The translations under genes and the position numbers were made by a program. From CBFIGX01 sp965662265 (GTDB lineage Bacteria; Bacteroidota; Bacteroidia; Flavobacteriales; UBA7430), in NCBI GenBank assembly GCA_965662265.1, contig CBFIGX010000010.1, positions 1 through 63,072 of the forward strand: a stretch of 63,072 nucleotides of DNA. The letters are read 5' to 3'. Position 1 is the first letter of the stretch. Each line of letters begins with the position of its first letter. Positions 17,542 to 26,982 of the stretch are shown piece by piece. The notes under the pieces were generated by a model, which worked only from the letters and a program-made list of their open reading frames with translations, was not told the origin of the DNA and did not search any database.

Positions 17542-18540
17542 TTATTCTTTTATAAAAGGATAATCTTCTTCTGCATAAACATTTTTATAAAGCGTATCAT
17601 TTGCTGGATAAGGTGATTCTTCCGCAAAATCAATACATTCTTTTACTTTAGCTTTCACTTTTTCATCTATCGCTTTAATCTCAGCTTCTGTAGCCCACTT
17701 CTTTTTCTTTATATGTTCTAGGACTACCGTAATAGGGTCAATTTTTTGATATTCCGCAACCTCGTCTTTTGTTCTATATTTTTGCGCATCAGACATTGAA
17801 TGTCCCTTGTAACGATATGTTTTCATTTCTAAAAATGTAGGGCCCTCGCCTTTTCTTGCTCGTTCTACAGCTTCGGCCATGGCTTCAGCTACAGCTACTG
17901 GATCCATACCATCAACAGGACCACATGGCATTTCGTAACCTAATCCTAATTTCCAGATTTCAGAATGATTGGCCGTTCGCTCAACGGAAGTTCCCATTGC
18001 ATATCCATTGTTTTCACAGATAAAAATAACTGGCAACTTCCATATCATAGCCATATTAAAAGCTTCGTGAACGGCCCCTTGACGAACTGCCCCATCTCCC
18101 ATATAGCACAAGGTAACCGCATCATTATTTTTATACTTGTCAGCAAAGGCAATTCCTGCGCCTAAAGGCACCTGACCTCCAACAATACCATGTCCACCGA
18201 AAAAATTATGCTCTTTAGAAAACATATGCATAGAACCACCTTTACCACCAGAGCAACCTGTCGCTTTACCATATAGCTCTGCCATAATGTATTTTGGATC
18301 CATTCCCATTGCGATAGGCTGAACGTGATCTCGATATGCAGTTATCATCTTATCTTTTGATGGATCTATAGCGTGTATAGAACCTGCTAAAATAGCCTCT
18401 TGACCATTGTATAGGTGTAGGAACCCACGAATTTTTTGCTGGATATATTGTGCACCAGTTTTGTCTTCGAACTTTCTCCAAAGAAGCATGTTTTCATACC
18501 ACTTAAGATAGGTGGCTTTGGTATACTTTAACTTTGCCAT
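17542..18540 (-). CDS. pdhA: Pyruvate dehydrogenase E1 alpha subunit
   Basis: A 332-residue E1-alpha protein that, with E1-beta, decarboxylates pyruvate using thiamine diphosphate. The ThDP fold is marked by GDGAVRQGAVHEAFNMA and ENNGYAMGTS (about 148-182), and the phosphorylation-loop region YRYKGHSMSDAQKYR is present. Length and motifs are standard. It heads the pdhA-pdhC unit. An unusual 16-bp perfect palindrome lies 82 bases upstream at 18622-18637. The full 2-oxoacid specificity (pyruvate versus branched-chain) rests on similarity and the linked E2. Confidence 0.92.
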   Translation of the reverse strand: MAKLKYTKATYLKWYENMLLWRKFEDKTGAQYIQQKIRGFLHLYNGQEAILAGSIHAIDPSKDKMITAYRDHVQPIAMGMDPKYIMAELYGKATGCSGGKGGSMHMFSKEHNFFGGHGIVGGQVPLGAGIAFADKYKNNDAVTLCYMGDGAVRQGAVHEAFNMAMIWKLPVIFICENNGYAMGTSVERTANHSEIWKLGLGYEMPCGPVDGMDPVAVAEAMAEAVERARKGEGPTFLEMKTYRYKGHSMSDAQKYRTKDEVAEYQKIDPITVVLEHIKKKKWATEAEIKAIDEKVKAKVKECIDFAEESPYPANDTLYKNVYAEEDYPFIKE

Positions 18541-18621
18541 TACATTTTAATTTGGGTAGCAAATGTACTAATTTCTATGAATACCATAAAGTAATTTTGT
18601 TTTAGTATTCATATTTTAGTG

Positions 18622-18637
18622 TAAAGTGTACACTTTA
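18622..18637. promoter_or_regulatory. 16-bp perfect palindrome upstream of pdhA
   Basis: TAAAGTGTACACTTTA is perfectly self-complementary. It lies 82 bases before the pdhA start and 18 bases after the ispF stop on the minus strand. It has no T-run, so a protein-binding operator is more likely than a terminator. Regulator unknown. Confidence 0.45.
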
Positions 18638-18654
18638 ATAAAAGTATGACAGAA

Positions 18655-19134
18655 TTATTTCTTTTGAATGAGGGCTACCGCATAAGCAGAAACACCTTCT
18701 TCTCTACCGACAAAACTAAGTTTTTCTGTGGTAGTAGCTTTTATAGATACTTTTGAAGATGAAACGTTCATCACAGCCGCTAAAACAGATTTCATCTCAG
18801 AAATGTATGGATTAATTTTGGGCTTTTGCAAAGCGATTGTAGCATCAATATTGCCTAGTTCAAAGCCTTTCTTTCGAAGAATTGCCATCACATCTTTAAG
18901 AAGTATTTTACTATCTATTCCTTTGTATGCATTATCGGTATCTGGAAAGTGAAAACCAATATCTCTTAAATCAGCTGCTCCAAGAATCGCATCGCATATA
19001 GTATGTACAAGAACATCAGCATCAGAATGACCAACCGCTCCTTTTTCGTGAGGAATAAGAATTCCTCCCAGCCAAAACTCTTCTCCTTCTCTTAACTGAT
19101 GAACATCAAACCCAAAGCCTACTCTAATTTCCAT
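18655..19134 (-). CDS. ispF: 2-C-methyl-D-erythritol 2,4-cyclodiphosphate synthase
   Basis: A 159-residue MEP-pathway enzyme that cyclises CDP-methylerythritol phosphate, feeding isoprenoids (including the carotenoids made from the crt operon in this window). GFDVHQL with metal ligands Asp10 and His12, HSDADVLVHTICDAILGAA with the third metal histidine, and DIGFHFPDTD are present. Its start overlaps the porV stop by one base (TGATG), so the gene is co-transcribed with the secretion gene, a linkage known in Bacteroidetes. Trimer zinc enzyme, cytosolic. Confidence 0.95.
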   Translation of the reverse strand: MEIRVGFGFDVHQLREGEEFWLGGILIPHEKGAVGHSDADVLVHTICDAILGAADLRDIGFHFPDTDNAYKGIDSKILLKDVMAILRKKGFELGNIDATIALQKPKINPYISEMKSVLAAVMNVSSSKVSIKATTTEKLSFVGREEGVSAYAVALIQKK

Positions 19135-20369
19135 CAGTTAGTATTAGCTGGACCGATTAATGCATTCATGTCAAATATCATGGAAAATCGCATGGTATTG
19201 GCTAATGGTGATTTTTGACCTCGTGTGGCCGACACAAGATAAGCCATATCTAAAGAAAACATACTCATTTTATAACCAAACCCAAGCGTAAAATACTTTC
19301 TATTACCTTTAGTTTCGTGCTCATGAAAGTATCCACCTCTAAATGCAAACTGATTCATGTACCAATACTCAATTCCTGCAGAATACATCAGCTCGTTTAG
19401 CTCTTCCTTTGAGCCTCCAGGGGCGTCAGAAAAGGATTGAAACATGCCTTGAAGAGTACCTACATCCATACTCTCAACACCAGCTTCTACTACCCTATTA
19501 CCATTTTCATCATACAATGGATTATTATCTTCATCTACGGCATACACTGGAGGTGTTGGAACCAATAACTTGTTTACATCCAATGCAAAGCTTACAGTGT
19601 TATAATCATCGAGCTCCATAAACAGATTTGCACCAATCCTACCATTTGTAGGAATAAAAAACTCTTCACCTCCATCAGTGTAGGAAATTTTGTTACCCAT
19701 ATTAGATATGTTAATACCAGCCGCCCAATATGCACGCTTACCATCCATATCAAATGCATCACTTTGGTAATAACTTGACAAGTCAACTGCAAAAGATGTT
19801 CCTGCCTTAGCTTCTGCACCACCTTCTACATTTATACCTCCCGTTAAATTTGAGTAAATATATCGCATAGCTAAACCTGTTGACATATTCTCAGACAACT
19901 TCATGGCATAAGATGCATCTAAAGCAAATTCATTTGGGTTAAAACTTCCGCGACTTTCTCCCTGAGAGTCGGTGAAGTTGATTTGTCCAAGACTAAAATA
20001 TCTTAAGCTTGTACCAATTGCTGATTTATTATTTAACTTTTTGTATCCAGAAAGATAGCTTAAACTGATTTCAGGAACTAAATCTTGCAACCAAGGTGTA
20101 TATGAAACAGAAATGCCATTATCTTCTTCTAAAAAAGCCATCTTAGAAGCATTCCAATGAATAGAATTATTATCTGGTTTCGTAGCAACGCCAACATCAC
20201 CCATTGCTCCTGCTCTAGAATCTGGAGCTATCAACAAAAACGGGACTGATGTAGATACGGTATTTAAATTTTCCCAATATTCAGAGTCAGAGTTGTAAAG
20301 CTGTGCATTTACTTTATCCTGTATTCCTGTTAATCCAACAAATAGGATTAGGGCAATTAACTTTTTCAT
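19134..20369 (-). CDS. porV: Type IX secretion outer-membrane protein PorV (LptO)
   Basis: A 411-residue outer-membrane beta-barrel of the FadL-like PorV family with a signal peptide (about 1-22, ending NAQ). PorV shuttles T9SS cargo from the translocon to the PorU sortase attachment complex and is needed for A-LPS anchoring. The segment APDSRAGAMGDVGVATKPD (about 48-66) followed by HWNASKMAF is the family hallmark, and the C-terminus ends in a beta strand. It sits directly downstream of porU (49 bases), as in other Bacteroidetes. Confidence 0.93.
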   Translation of the reverse strand: MKKLIALILFVGLTGIQDKVNAQLYNSDSEYWENLNTVSTSVPFLLIAPDSRAGAMGDVGVATKPDNNSIHWNASKMAFLEEDNGISVSYTPWLQDLVPEISLSYLSGYKKLNNKSAIGTSLRYFSLGQINFTDSQGESRGSFNPNEFALDASYAMKLSENMSTGLAMRYIYSNLTGGINVEGGAEAKAGTSFAVDLSSYYQSDAFDMDGKRAYWAAGINISNMGNKISYTDGGEEFFIPTNGRIGANLFMELDDYNTVSFALDVNKLLVPTPPVYAVDEDNNPLYDENGNRVVEAGVESMDVGTLQGMFQSFSDAPGGSKEELNELMYSAGIEYWYMNQFAFRGGYFHEHETKGNRKYFTLGFGYKMSMFSLDMAYLVSATRGQKSPLANTMRFSMIFDMNALIGPANTN

Positions 20370-20418
20370 GTTTCTTTGTTTCTAAATGACAAAAATAAAA
20401 ATATATTAACGTCTTACT

Positions 20419-23400
20419 TTATTTAATTAGTATCATTTGATTACTAATTGTTTGTTTTTGATTTGAAGCCTGTGTTTTTATTGATATTTTACACAGATAC
20501 ATGCCAGAAGCTAGTGGGGTTCCTTGTGATGAAATACCATTCCATTCAAAGTCAGAATTTGAATAAGACCCTTCATTAATTTTAACTTCATTAGCATACA
20601 AAAGAGCTCCATCCATCCCAAAAATCTCCATCAATGCATCTAGTGGTTCTGATGACGTGTTGTATTCAAAATATATTTTGGTATAATCAGTAAATGGGTT
20701 GGGATAATTCAACAAATTATCAAGGATTAACTCGGAATTATTAACAACTAAAAATTCTGTTAACGCAGAAGTAGAGTTGTTGTAAACATCCCAAACTTTA
20801 AATTTCAACTCGTGCCTTCCTTCGCTTAGCTTCGAAAATGGATATCTGACAACACCACTTTTGTATGAATCTAAGTCAGATATGTAATAGTCATTAAGTT
20901 CTATTGAGTTTTGACTATCTTGATCTAAGGTGGCAACAAGGTTGTGCCCTATCCCGATTCCTGTAGTATTAATTCCAGATTCGTCACTTATGATGGCATA
21001 TAGGCTCGGTGAATCATCTGTAATGCCACCGAATTTGAATCCTGAATCGTTCATAAACAAATCTACGCTTGGGCCATCAAAGTCCTCTGGCGCATTTTCG
21101 TTGTATCCACCAATAACAACGCTATTATCAGCCCCAATAGCATCAGTGCTATCTGACAAAGCATAAAATGACATTTTTCCACTTCCCACGTGGTATGCTA
21201 TATCTTTTGGAACAACATATTCAAACTCAAAATGACCATTTTCAATAGTAGATTGCCCAGCGTAGAGCAAATTATATTGCAACTCAAAGTTAAATGGCTC
21301 TAAATTTTCAATATCATTATTTAAGGTTTGTAGGGTGCTTGACTTATCATAAATTTTTGGATAGAGTGTGCCGTTGTAGTTTTCTTGAACGATTCCATCC
21401 TGATCAGCTATAAAACCGATAACTTTTACGTGCGACAATGCATTTAATGTATCAATAGAATTACCAGTAGACATGTTAATAACATCGACTACTCTTGCAG
21501 TTAGCTTTGGTATAGGTAACTTCAAAGCAGGGTCGCCTAGCAAAGTAAATTTTTTCTTATTGTAGTTTGGTAAATCATTCTTTAGTCTTCTAATTATTTG
21601 TCCAAAACTCAAATGCTCTTGTGCGCTTTCCGGAATAGCATAATCATAAAATGCAGCCGACAGACTTTTGGCATCAGATTCTGTAATTGTTCTGGTTGTG
21701 GTAAACAAAGCAATACCTGCACCATTTGGGTTTAATAACACTTGCTCTCCAGCGGAAACTCTTTTAGAGTCATCATACCTTGAGAACTCGCAAGTTGCAG
21801 TTATAAAAACAGGCATATTATCTTTGTTTTGCCACGCATTAATATCTACTAATTCCAAAACCCTCTCTTCTGCCCAGCCTACTTCGCCTCCATGACCATA
21901 ATAATGCATGATTAGGGCTCCATTCTCGACGGTTTCATAAATATCTTCTCTAGCTTCCGGATATCGCTGACCTCCGGCAGAAGCTACTTGCTGATAAGCA
22001 TCTAAGTATATTTTTTTTACATTGTAATTATGATATGTTGTATCAACATGATGCGCAATCTCGTCAATATTTTTCTGTAATCTATACTCCCATTCTTCAT
22101 CAACATCATCAGCCACAAAACAAATTGTACTCCTCCAATCTCCTAGTGATGAAGATGAGTTGTAATGAATGACTTTATCTACATACGATTCTGCTTCGTA
22201 AAGAGTTTGACAGACTACCCTACCAACACCCACATCGAGCCCATCAAAACTGGTCAAATCGCCTTGTCCTTCAGTATCATCAAGAACGGCTAAAAAATCG
22301 TCAGTACAATATGATGGTCCGATTTTAAATGAGGAATAAGATTGGTAAGTAGGAACGAAGTTTTGATCTAAATATCTATTGTTGAGTTCTCCAATTCCTT
22401 TATAGTCAAAACTAGCATCTCCAAATAATAATACATCGTCTATTATATCTTCATCATTTTCACCTTTAGAGTATAGCATACGCAAATAGTCTCTAATAGC
22501 AACTAAGTCTTGCCTTCCTGAGCTAAACTCATTGTAAATTTGATTGGTTAGAGCTATATTTACTCTTATACCTTCTGATCTATGAAAATTTGCTAATCTT
22601 TCTGCAGCAGGCGCAAATTCAGGTGCAGTAATAATAACCAAATCGCAAGGCTCGTGCGCATGTAGATTTTGATTTTCAACAAGCTCTACAAAAACTGGTT
22701 TTCTATATGAACTTGGGTTTAAGTTATGAATAGCAAAAGTTTTCAGGCTATCTGTTACAGTTACAAAATTATTTGTAGCGCTCACAGGTAACTCTTTAAT
22801 ATCGAATGGATTAGTGACATCCCATACTATTAGATTAGATTGAAGGCTTTGAATCTGATATGAAGTAACTCTATTAGGCTCGATTGATTTTGGGTCAGAA
22901 AACAATAAAGTTCCGCCGTTGTATGTTAATTGGCATGTCGCTTGAATTTCTACATAATCTAAATAGGCAAATGCATTAGAATTCCCATTTTTATCGAAAG
23001 TCAAACGAAGATCTATAATGTCATCTTGACTAATAAATTCAGCACTCATTGAACTTGCAGCAACATAATCACCAGAGCTAGCTGGTAAAGCTGGGATGTT
23101 CAGATCCAGAACCGTCGAGTTATTATGATTGAAATACATATTTGAATTAGATGTAGAACTTGCAACAGCTCTAGCATTTAAATGCACTGGTTCTGTTAAT
23201 ACTCTATCGGAAAAATTGAAATTTAAGCTATACTGCTCATTGAAACTGAAATACTCTCCAAACCATTGTCTTCCAGAGTTAACCAAGTTTTGATCTTCCC
23301 ATTCGTATTTTTTTTTATCTAGATAAGTATTTGATGTATGGTTAGAGCTTAATAATTCCGAATAAGAGCCTATTCTTTTACCCACTTCATCACCGATGTG

Positions 23401-24204
23401 AAGGAAGTAGTAGTTGTTGTCTTCGTAAATATTGATCTGATGACTATAGCTTTGGAGTGATTCATCCCAATGCCAACTATTAGGTGATTGTCCATAAAAA
23501 AGAACATAATCTTCGTCGTCAAATTGTTCATCGTCTTCGCCTGCTACATAAATGGAGTTTTGCACTAAGTCGTCAAATCTATGAACACTATTGTCTTCTG
23601 GCAACATACCACCCCCGTTTCCGTAAATCTGAATATTTTTAGGGTTTATATGATCAGTATCAACCCCAATATCTATTAAGAATTCTTTGTCTAGTTTATA
23701 TAATCCCTCTTGGGAAACACTAAGCTTAAACCAATTGCCTTGAGCTAAAACTGAATTGACATTTTGTGTAATTCTTGAAGCTGGAAAATCCCCATAGGAT
23801 AATTTCAACTTTAAGTTGAAAGATTTAACAGCTTTACCTTTGTGTAAGGGCACATAATATATGATGAGCACTGGTGTTTTTCGCTCCGTTATAATTTTCC
23901 AATTTAAATTCTGTGCTAATAGATTTTCTGGCGTAATGGATTCTTCATAACTCAAAACATTAACAAATACATCTGCATGTTCAGTATTGATGGGCAACTC
24001 AATTCGCTTCACATAAATAGGACACTGGTGTTGATTAAAATCAAAAATAGCGCCTTTAAAATGATTAACTTCCACTGATGAAGTGTCTTTAAACATTGTT
24101 TGGTTACTTGTCCAATCTAGCTCAACAACATAGTTATCTTGAGCGAACAGATTAGAGTAAAAAAGGTGGAAACAACAAATGAGGATTCCGATAAATTGGT
24201 TCAT
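20419..24204 (-). CDS. porU: Type IX secretion sortase PorU
   Basis: A 1261-residue gingipain-like (C25) cysteine protease/sortase that removes C-terminal signals of T9SS cargo and attaches the proteins to the surface. It has a signal peptide (about 1-21), a long beta-rich N-terminal half, then the catalytic domain with HYYGHGGEVGW (His near 770) and FITATCEFSRYDD (Cys near 803); the 33-residue His-Cys spacing fits the family. The C-terminal ~90 residues (NYPNPF... SGMYLCKI) form a type-A sorting-like domain. It faces the PorP gene across a 181-base divergent region. Confidence 0.94.
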   Translation of the reverse strand: MNQFIGILICCFHLFYSNLFAQDNYVVELDWTSNQTMFKDTSSVEVNHFKGAIFDFNQHQCPIYVKRIELPINTEHADVFVNVLSYEESITPENLLAQNLNWKIITERKTPVLIIYYVPLHKGKAVKSFNLKLKLSYGDFPASRITQNVNSVLAQGNWFKLSVSQEGLYKLDKEFLIDIGVDTDHINPKNIQIYGNGGGMLPEDNSVHRFDDLVQNSIYVAGEDDEQFDDEDYVLFYGQSPNSWHWDESLQSYSHQINIYEDNNYYFLHIGDEVGKRIGSYSELLSSNHTSNTYLDKKKYEWEDQNLVNSGRQWFGEYFSFNEQYSLNFNFSDRVLTEPVHLNARAVASSTSNSNMYFNHNNSTVLDLNIPALPASSGDYVAASSMSAEFISQDDIIDLRLTFDKNGNSNAFAYLDYVEIQATCQLTYNGGTLLFSDPKSIEPNRVTSYQIQSLQSNLIVWDVTNPFDIKELPVSATNNFVTVTDSLKTFAIHNLNPSSYRKPVFVELVENQNLHAHEPCDLVIITAPEFAPAAERLANFHRSEGIRVNIALTNQIYNEFSSGRQDLVAIRDYLRMLYSKGENDEDIIDDVLLFGDASFDYKGIGELNNRYLDQNFVPTYQSYSSFKIGPSYCTDDFLAVLDDTEGQGDLTSFDGLDVGVGRVVCQTLYEAESYVDKVIHYNSSSSLGDWRSTICFVADDVDEEWEYRLQKNIDEIAHHVDTTYHNYNVKKIYLDAYQQVASAGGQRYPEAREDIYETVENGALIMHYYGHGGEVGWAEERVLELVDINAWQNKDNMPVFITATCEFSRYDDSKRVSAGEQVLLNPNGAGIALFTTTRTITESDAKSLSAAFYDYAIPESAQEHLSFGQIIRRLKNDLPNYNKKKFTLLGDPALKLPIPKLTARVVDVINMSTGNSIDTLNALSHVKVIGFIADQDGIVQENYNGTLYPKIYDKSSTLQTLNNDIENLEPFNFELQYNLLYAGQSTIENGHFEFEYVVPKDIAYHVGSGKMSFYALSDSTDAIGADNSVVIGGYNENAPEDFDGPSVDLFMNDSGFKFGGITDDSPSLYAIISDESGINTTGIGIGHNLVATLDQDSQNSIELNDYYISDLDSYKSGVVRYPFSKLSEGRHELKFKVWDVYNNSTSALTEFLVVNNSELILDNLLNYPNPFTDYTKIYFEYNTSSEPLDALMEIFGMDGALLYANEVKINEGSYSNSDFEWNGISSQGTPLASGMYLCKISIKTQASNQKQTISNQMILIK

Positions 24205-24385
24205 ACAGTTTAGCTTATGAGATAATACATTTCACAACGTACAAAATACATATATATTTTACTGTAAAAGTAATGATTTGGCATAATTATTTCTGTGATA
24301 AATGTAAAATTTGCTTTGACACTTAAAATTTATTCTCGATTTCAAAAATTATTGTATTATTGTGTTCCATTAAGGAGTTTTACGT

Positions 24386-25378
24386 ATGATTAAAAATAAA
24401 TTTTCTGCCTTCTTGGCAATATTGTTGTTCTCATTAGCACAAACTGCAATGGCCCAAGATCCGGCATTCACTCAGTTTTACGCTAATCCAGTATACCTAA
24501 ACCCTGCAATGGCGGGATCCGCCAACTGCCCTAGGGTTGCTATGAGCTACAGAAATCAGTGGCCAAATCTTAAAGGTGCGTATCAATCTACCAGCATTGC
24601 TGTAGATAAAAATGTGGAAGCTCTAAAAGGTGGTGTTGCACTAACAGTATTAACAGATTTTCAAGGTGAAGGTGCTTTAACGAACACTCAAGTAGCTGCG
24701 GCATATTCATACCAGTTACAACTATCTAGAAAACTTACTGTATTGACAGGTGTTCAAGCAGCCCTTCAGCAAAGATCTTTAGATAAAAATAAACTGAATT
24801 TTGGTGATCAAATTGACCCAAATGCTGGATTTGTTTATCCTACTAGTGAAAATATTGATCAATTTGCCGACAATGTATCTTATGCAGATTTATCTTTAGG
24901 ATTTATGGCATTTACAAAAAAATACTTTTTTGGTCTAGCCATGCATCATATTACTGAGCCAGATGATGCATTTATTACAGAGAGCATCCTCCCAAGAAAA
25001 TTAACGATACACTCAGGAGCTAACTTCGCAGTTGGACAAGGAAGGAAAATGGGTCTAGTAATGGATGGTCCTTTCATAACACCTAATATTTTATATCAAA
25101 GCCAAGGTGGTGCAGAACAGCTAAACGTAGGATTGTCATTAACCAATGAAAGTCTCTCTGGAGGAATATACTATAGAGATAACTTTATAAACTCTGACGC
25201 AGTACTTATAGTACTTGGTTATGAGTCAAACGGAATTCGTATTGGATACAGTTATGATTACACTATTTCAGAACTTTCTGGACTTTCTGGAGGAGCTCAT
25301 GAGATATCTGTGACAATGCAATTAGCTTGTAGAGACAAAAGAAAGAAGCTAAACGCTATAAAATGTCCTAAATTTTAG
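24386..25378 (+). CDS. PorP/SprF family type IX membrane protein
   Basis: A 330-residue outer-membrane protein with a signal peptide (about 1-23, ending MAQ) and the family start QDPAFTQFYANPVYLNPAMAGS (about 24-45). PorP/SprF proteins interact with gliding adhesins or T9SS machinery and accompany PorK/GldK-type lipoproteins. The C-terminus shows ACRDKRKKLNAIKCPKF with two cysteines, typical of the family. The upstream sequence TTGTATTATTGTG at 24352-24364 resembles that before the YceI gene. It precedes gldJ by 47 bases and probably shares its transcript. Confidence 0.88.
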   Translation: MIKNKFSAFLAILLFSLAQTAMAQDPAFTQFYANPVYLNPAMAGSANCPRVAMSYRNQWPNLKGAYQSTSIAVDKNVEALKGGVALTVLTDFQGEGALTNTQVAAAYSYQLQLSRKLTVLTGVQAALQQRSLDKNKLNFGDQIDPNAGFVYPTSENIDQFADNVSYADLSLGFMAFTKKYFFGLAMHHITEPDDAFITESILPRKLTIHSGANFAVGQGRKMGLVMDGPFITPNILYQSQGGAEQLNVGLSLTNESLSGGIYYRDNFINSDAVLIVLGYESNGIRIGYSYDYTISELSGLSGGAHEISVTMQLACRDKRKKLNAIKCPKF

Positions 25379-25425
25379 TAGCTTAGTGGCCCTAAATTGA
25401 ACATCAATCAATTAATATCTGATAA

Positions 25426-26925
25426 ATGACCATGAAAAAGTCAAATATATTATCAAAACTAGTTATTACAGGAATTTGCCTTTTAGTAGCATCTTGTAGT
25501 ACAAAACATAAAAGTGTTTCCACAACTACCGGATGGAAAATGAACACTTCCAAAAATGGTGGGTTTGAAGCAGAGTTAAATTACACACAAGACGTTCCTA
25601 CTGGAATGGTATACATTGAGGGTGGTACATTCATTATGGGTCAGACTGAAGAAGACGTTTTGATGGAAAACAACGCGCAGCCTCGTCAAGTATCAGTAGC
25701 TTCATTCTACATGGACGAAACTGAAGTTACAAATGTTTCATATCGCGAATATTTATCATGGTTAAGTAGAGTTTTTGGAGAAAGTTATCCTGAAGTTTAC
25801 TGGAACGCTCTTCCAGATACAAATGCATGGCGATCTGAGCTAAGTTACAATGAGCCAAGGGTTAACAATTATCTCAGACATGCTGGGTTCAGTCACTACC
25901 CTGTTGTTGGTGTTTCTTGGGTGCAAGCTCAAGATTATTGTGCTTGGAGAACGGATCGTGTAAATGAACTTGCCCTGATAGATGCAGGCGCATTAGAACA
26001 CAACACGGAACAGTTTGATGATGACAATTACAATACAGAGACATATAGAGCTGGACAATATACCGGAGCACAAAAAAAGGGCTACAAAGATTTAGCCAAT
26101 TCCAAAAATAAAAATGGACGTAGAGGTCGTCTCGAAGACGGTGTTATTATTTCTAATTCTTACAGACTACCTACAGAAGCAGAATGGGAATTCGCAGCAT
26201 GGGCACACATAGGAAACTCTATTGAGGGTAATATAGCTGACGGAAGATACTACCCTTGGGATAGAAATTCTTTGAGAGACGACAGAAAGCCATTCGCTGG
26301 GGAATTATTAGCTAACTTCAAAAGAGGTGACGGTGATAACATGGGGATCGCAGGAACCTTGAATGATGCTGGATCCACAACAACACAAGTTAAGTCTTTC
26401 CCACCTAACGATTATGGACTATACGATATGTCGGGGAACGTTTCTGAATGGGTATTAGATGTTTATAGAGATGAATCTGACTTACAAGATGACTTTATGC
26501 CATTTAGAGGTAATGTATTTGTTGATAAGGCTAAAGATGAAGAAGGTTATTACCTTGAAGCAGATTCATTAGGTAGAATGCAAACAAGAGAAGCAATAGC
26601 TGACAAAAACAGGAGAAACTATCTAAAAGCTAAAAATTCTGATGATCTTGATGGCGATATAGAATCTAGCATCTACTACTCTAAAGGTTCTCAAGGTGAA
26701 GCAGCTATGTATGACTATGGTCAAACAACATTAATTAATGATAATGTTCACGTGATAAAAGGAGGTTCTTGGAAAGATCGCTCATACTGGTTAAATCCAG
26801 GTGCTAGAAGATTTATGAGTGCTGAAATTGGAACTGATTACATTGGCTTTAGATGTGTAGTAGATCGAATGGGGTCTTCAGAACTCAAGCCAAATAGAAA
26901 GAAAAACAGAAAAATGTCTAGATAA
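25426..26925 (+). CDS. gldJ: Gliding/T9SS lipoprotein GldJ
   Basis: A 499-residue lipoprotein with a lipobox LLVASC (Cys about 24; a second ATG at 25432 is equally possible) and a formylglycine-generating-enzyme-like (SUMF1) domain: GGTFIMGQTEED, FYMDETEVTNVSYREYL, YRLPTEAEWEFAAW, NDYGLYDMSGNVSEWVLD and VIKGGSWKDRSYWL. GldJ and GldK share this fold. Adjacency to murF, as in Flavobacterium, favours GldJ. SUMF1 active-site cysteines are not evident, as expected for a structural paralogue. It is required for gliding and type IX secretion through association with the GldK/N ring. Confidence 0.9.
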   Translation: MTMKKSNILSKLVITGICLLVASCSTKHKSVSTTTGWKMNTSKNGGFEAELNYTQDVPTGMVYIEGGTFIMGQTEEDVLMENNAQPRQVSVASFYMDETEVTNVSYREYLSWLSRVFGESYPEVYWNALPDTNAWRSELSYNEPRVNNYLRHAGFSHYPVVGVSWVQAQDYCAWRTDRVNELALIDAGALEHNTEQFDDDNYNTETYRAGQYTGAQKKGYKDLANSKNKNGRRGRLEDGVIISNSYRLPTEAEWEFAAWAHIGNSIEGNIADGRYYPWDRNSLRDDRKPFAGELLANFKRGDGDNMGIAGTLNDAGSTTTQVKSFPPNDYGLYDMSGNVSEWVLDVYRDESDLQDDFMPFRGNVFVDKAKDEEGYYLEADSLGRMQTREAIADKNRRNYLKAKNSDDLDGDIESSIYYSKGSQGEAAMYDYGQTTLINDNVHVIKGGSWKDRSYWLNPGARRFMSAEIGTDYIGFRCVVDRMGSSELKPNRKKNRKMSR

Positions 26926-26932
26926 TATTTTT

Positions 26933-26962
26933 AAAAGCCTTCGATAATCGAAGGCTTTTTTT
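26933..26962 (+). terminator. Terminator after gldJ
   Basis: Stem AAAAGCCTTCGA (26933-26944) with TCGAAGGCTTTT (26948-26959), a 3-base loop and a T-run. It separates gldJ from murF. Confidence 0.85.
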
Positions 26963-26982
26963 TCATTTACTATTTTCATACT

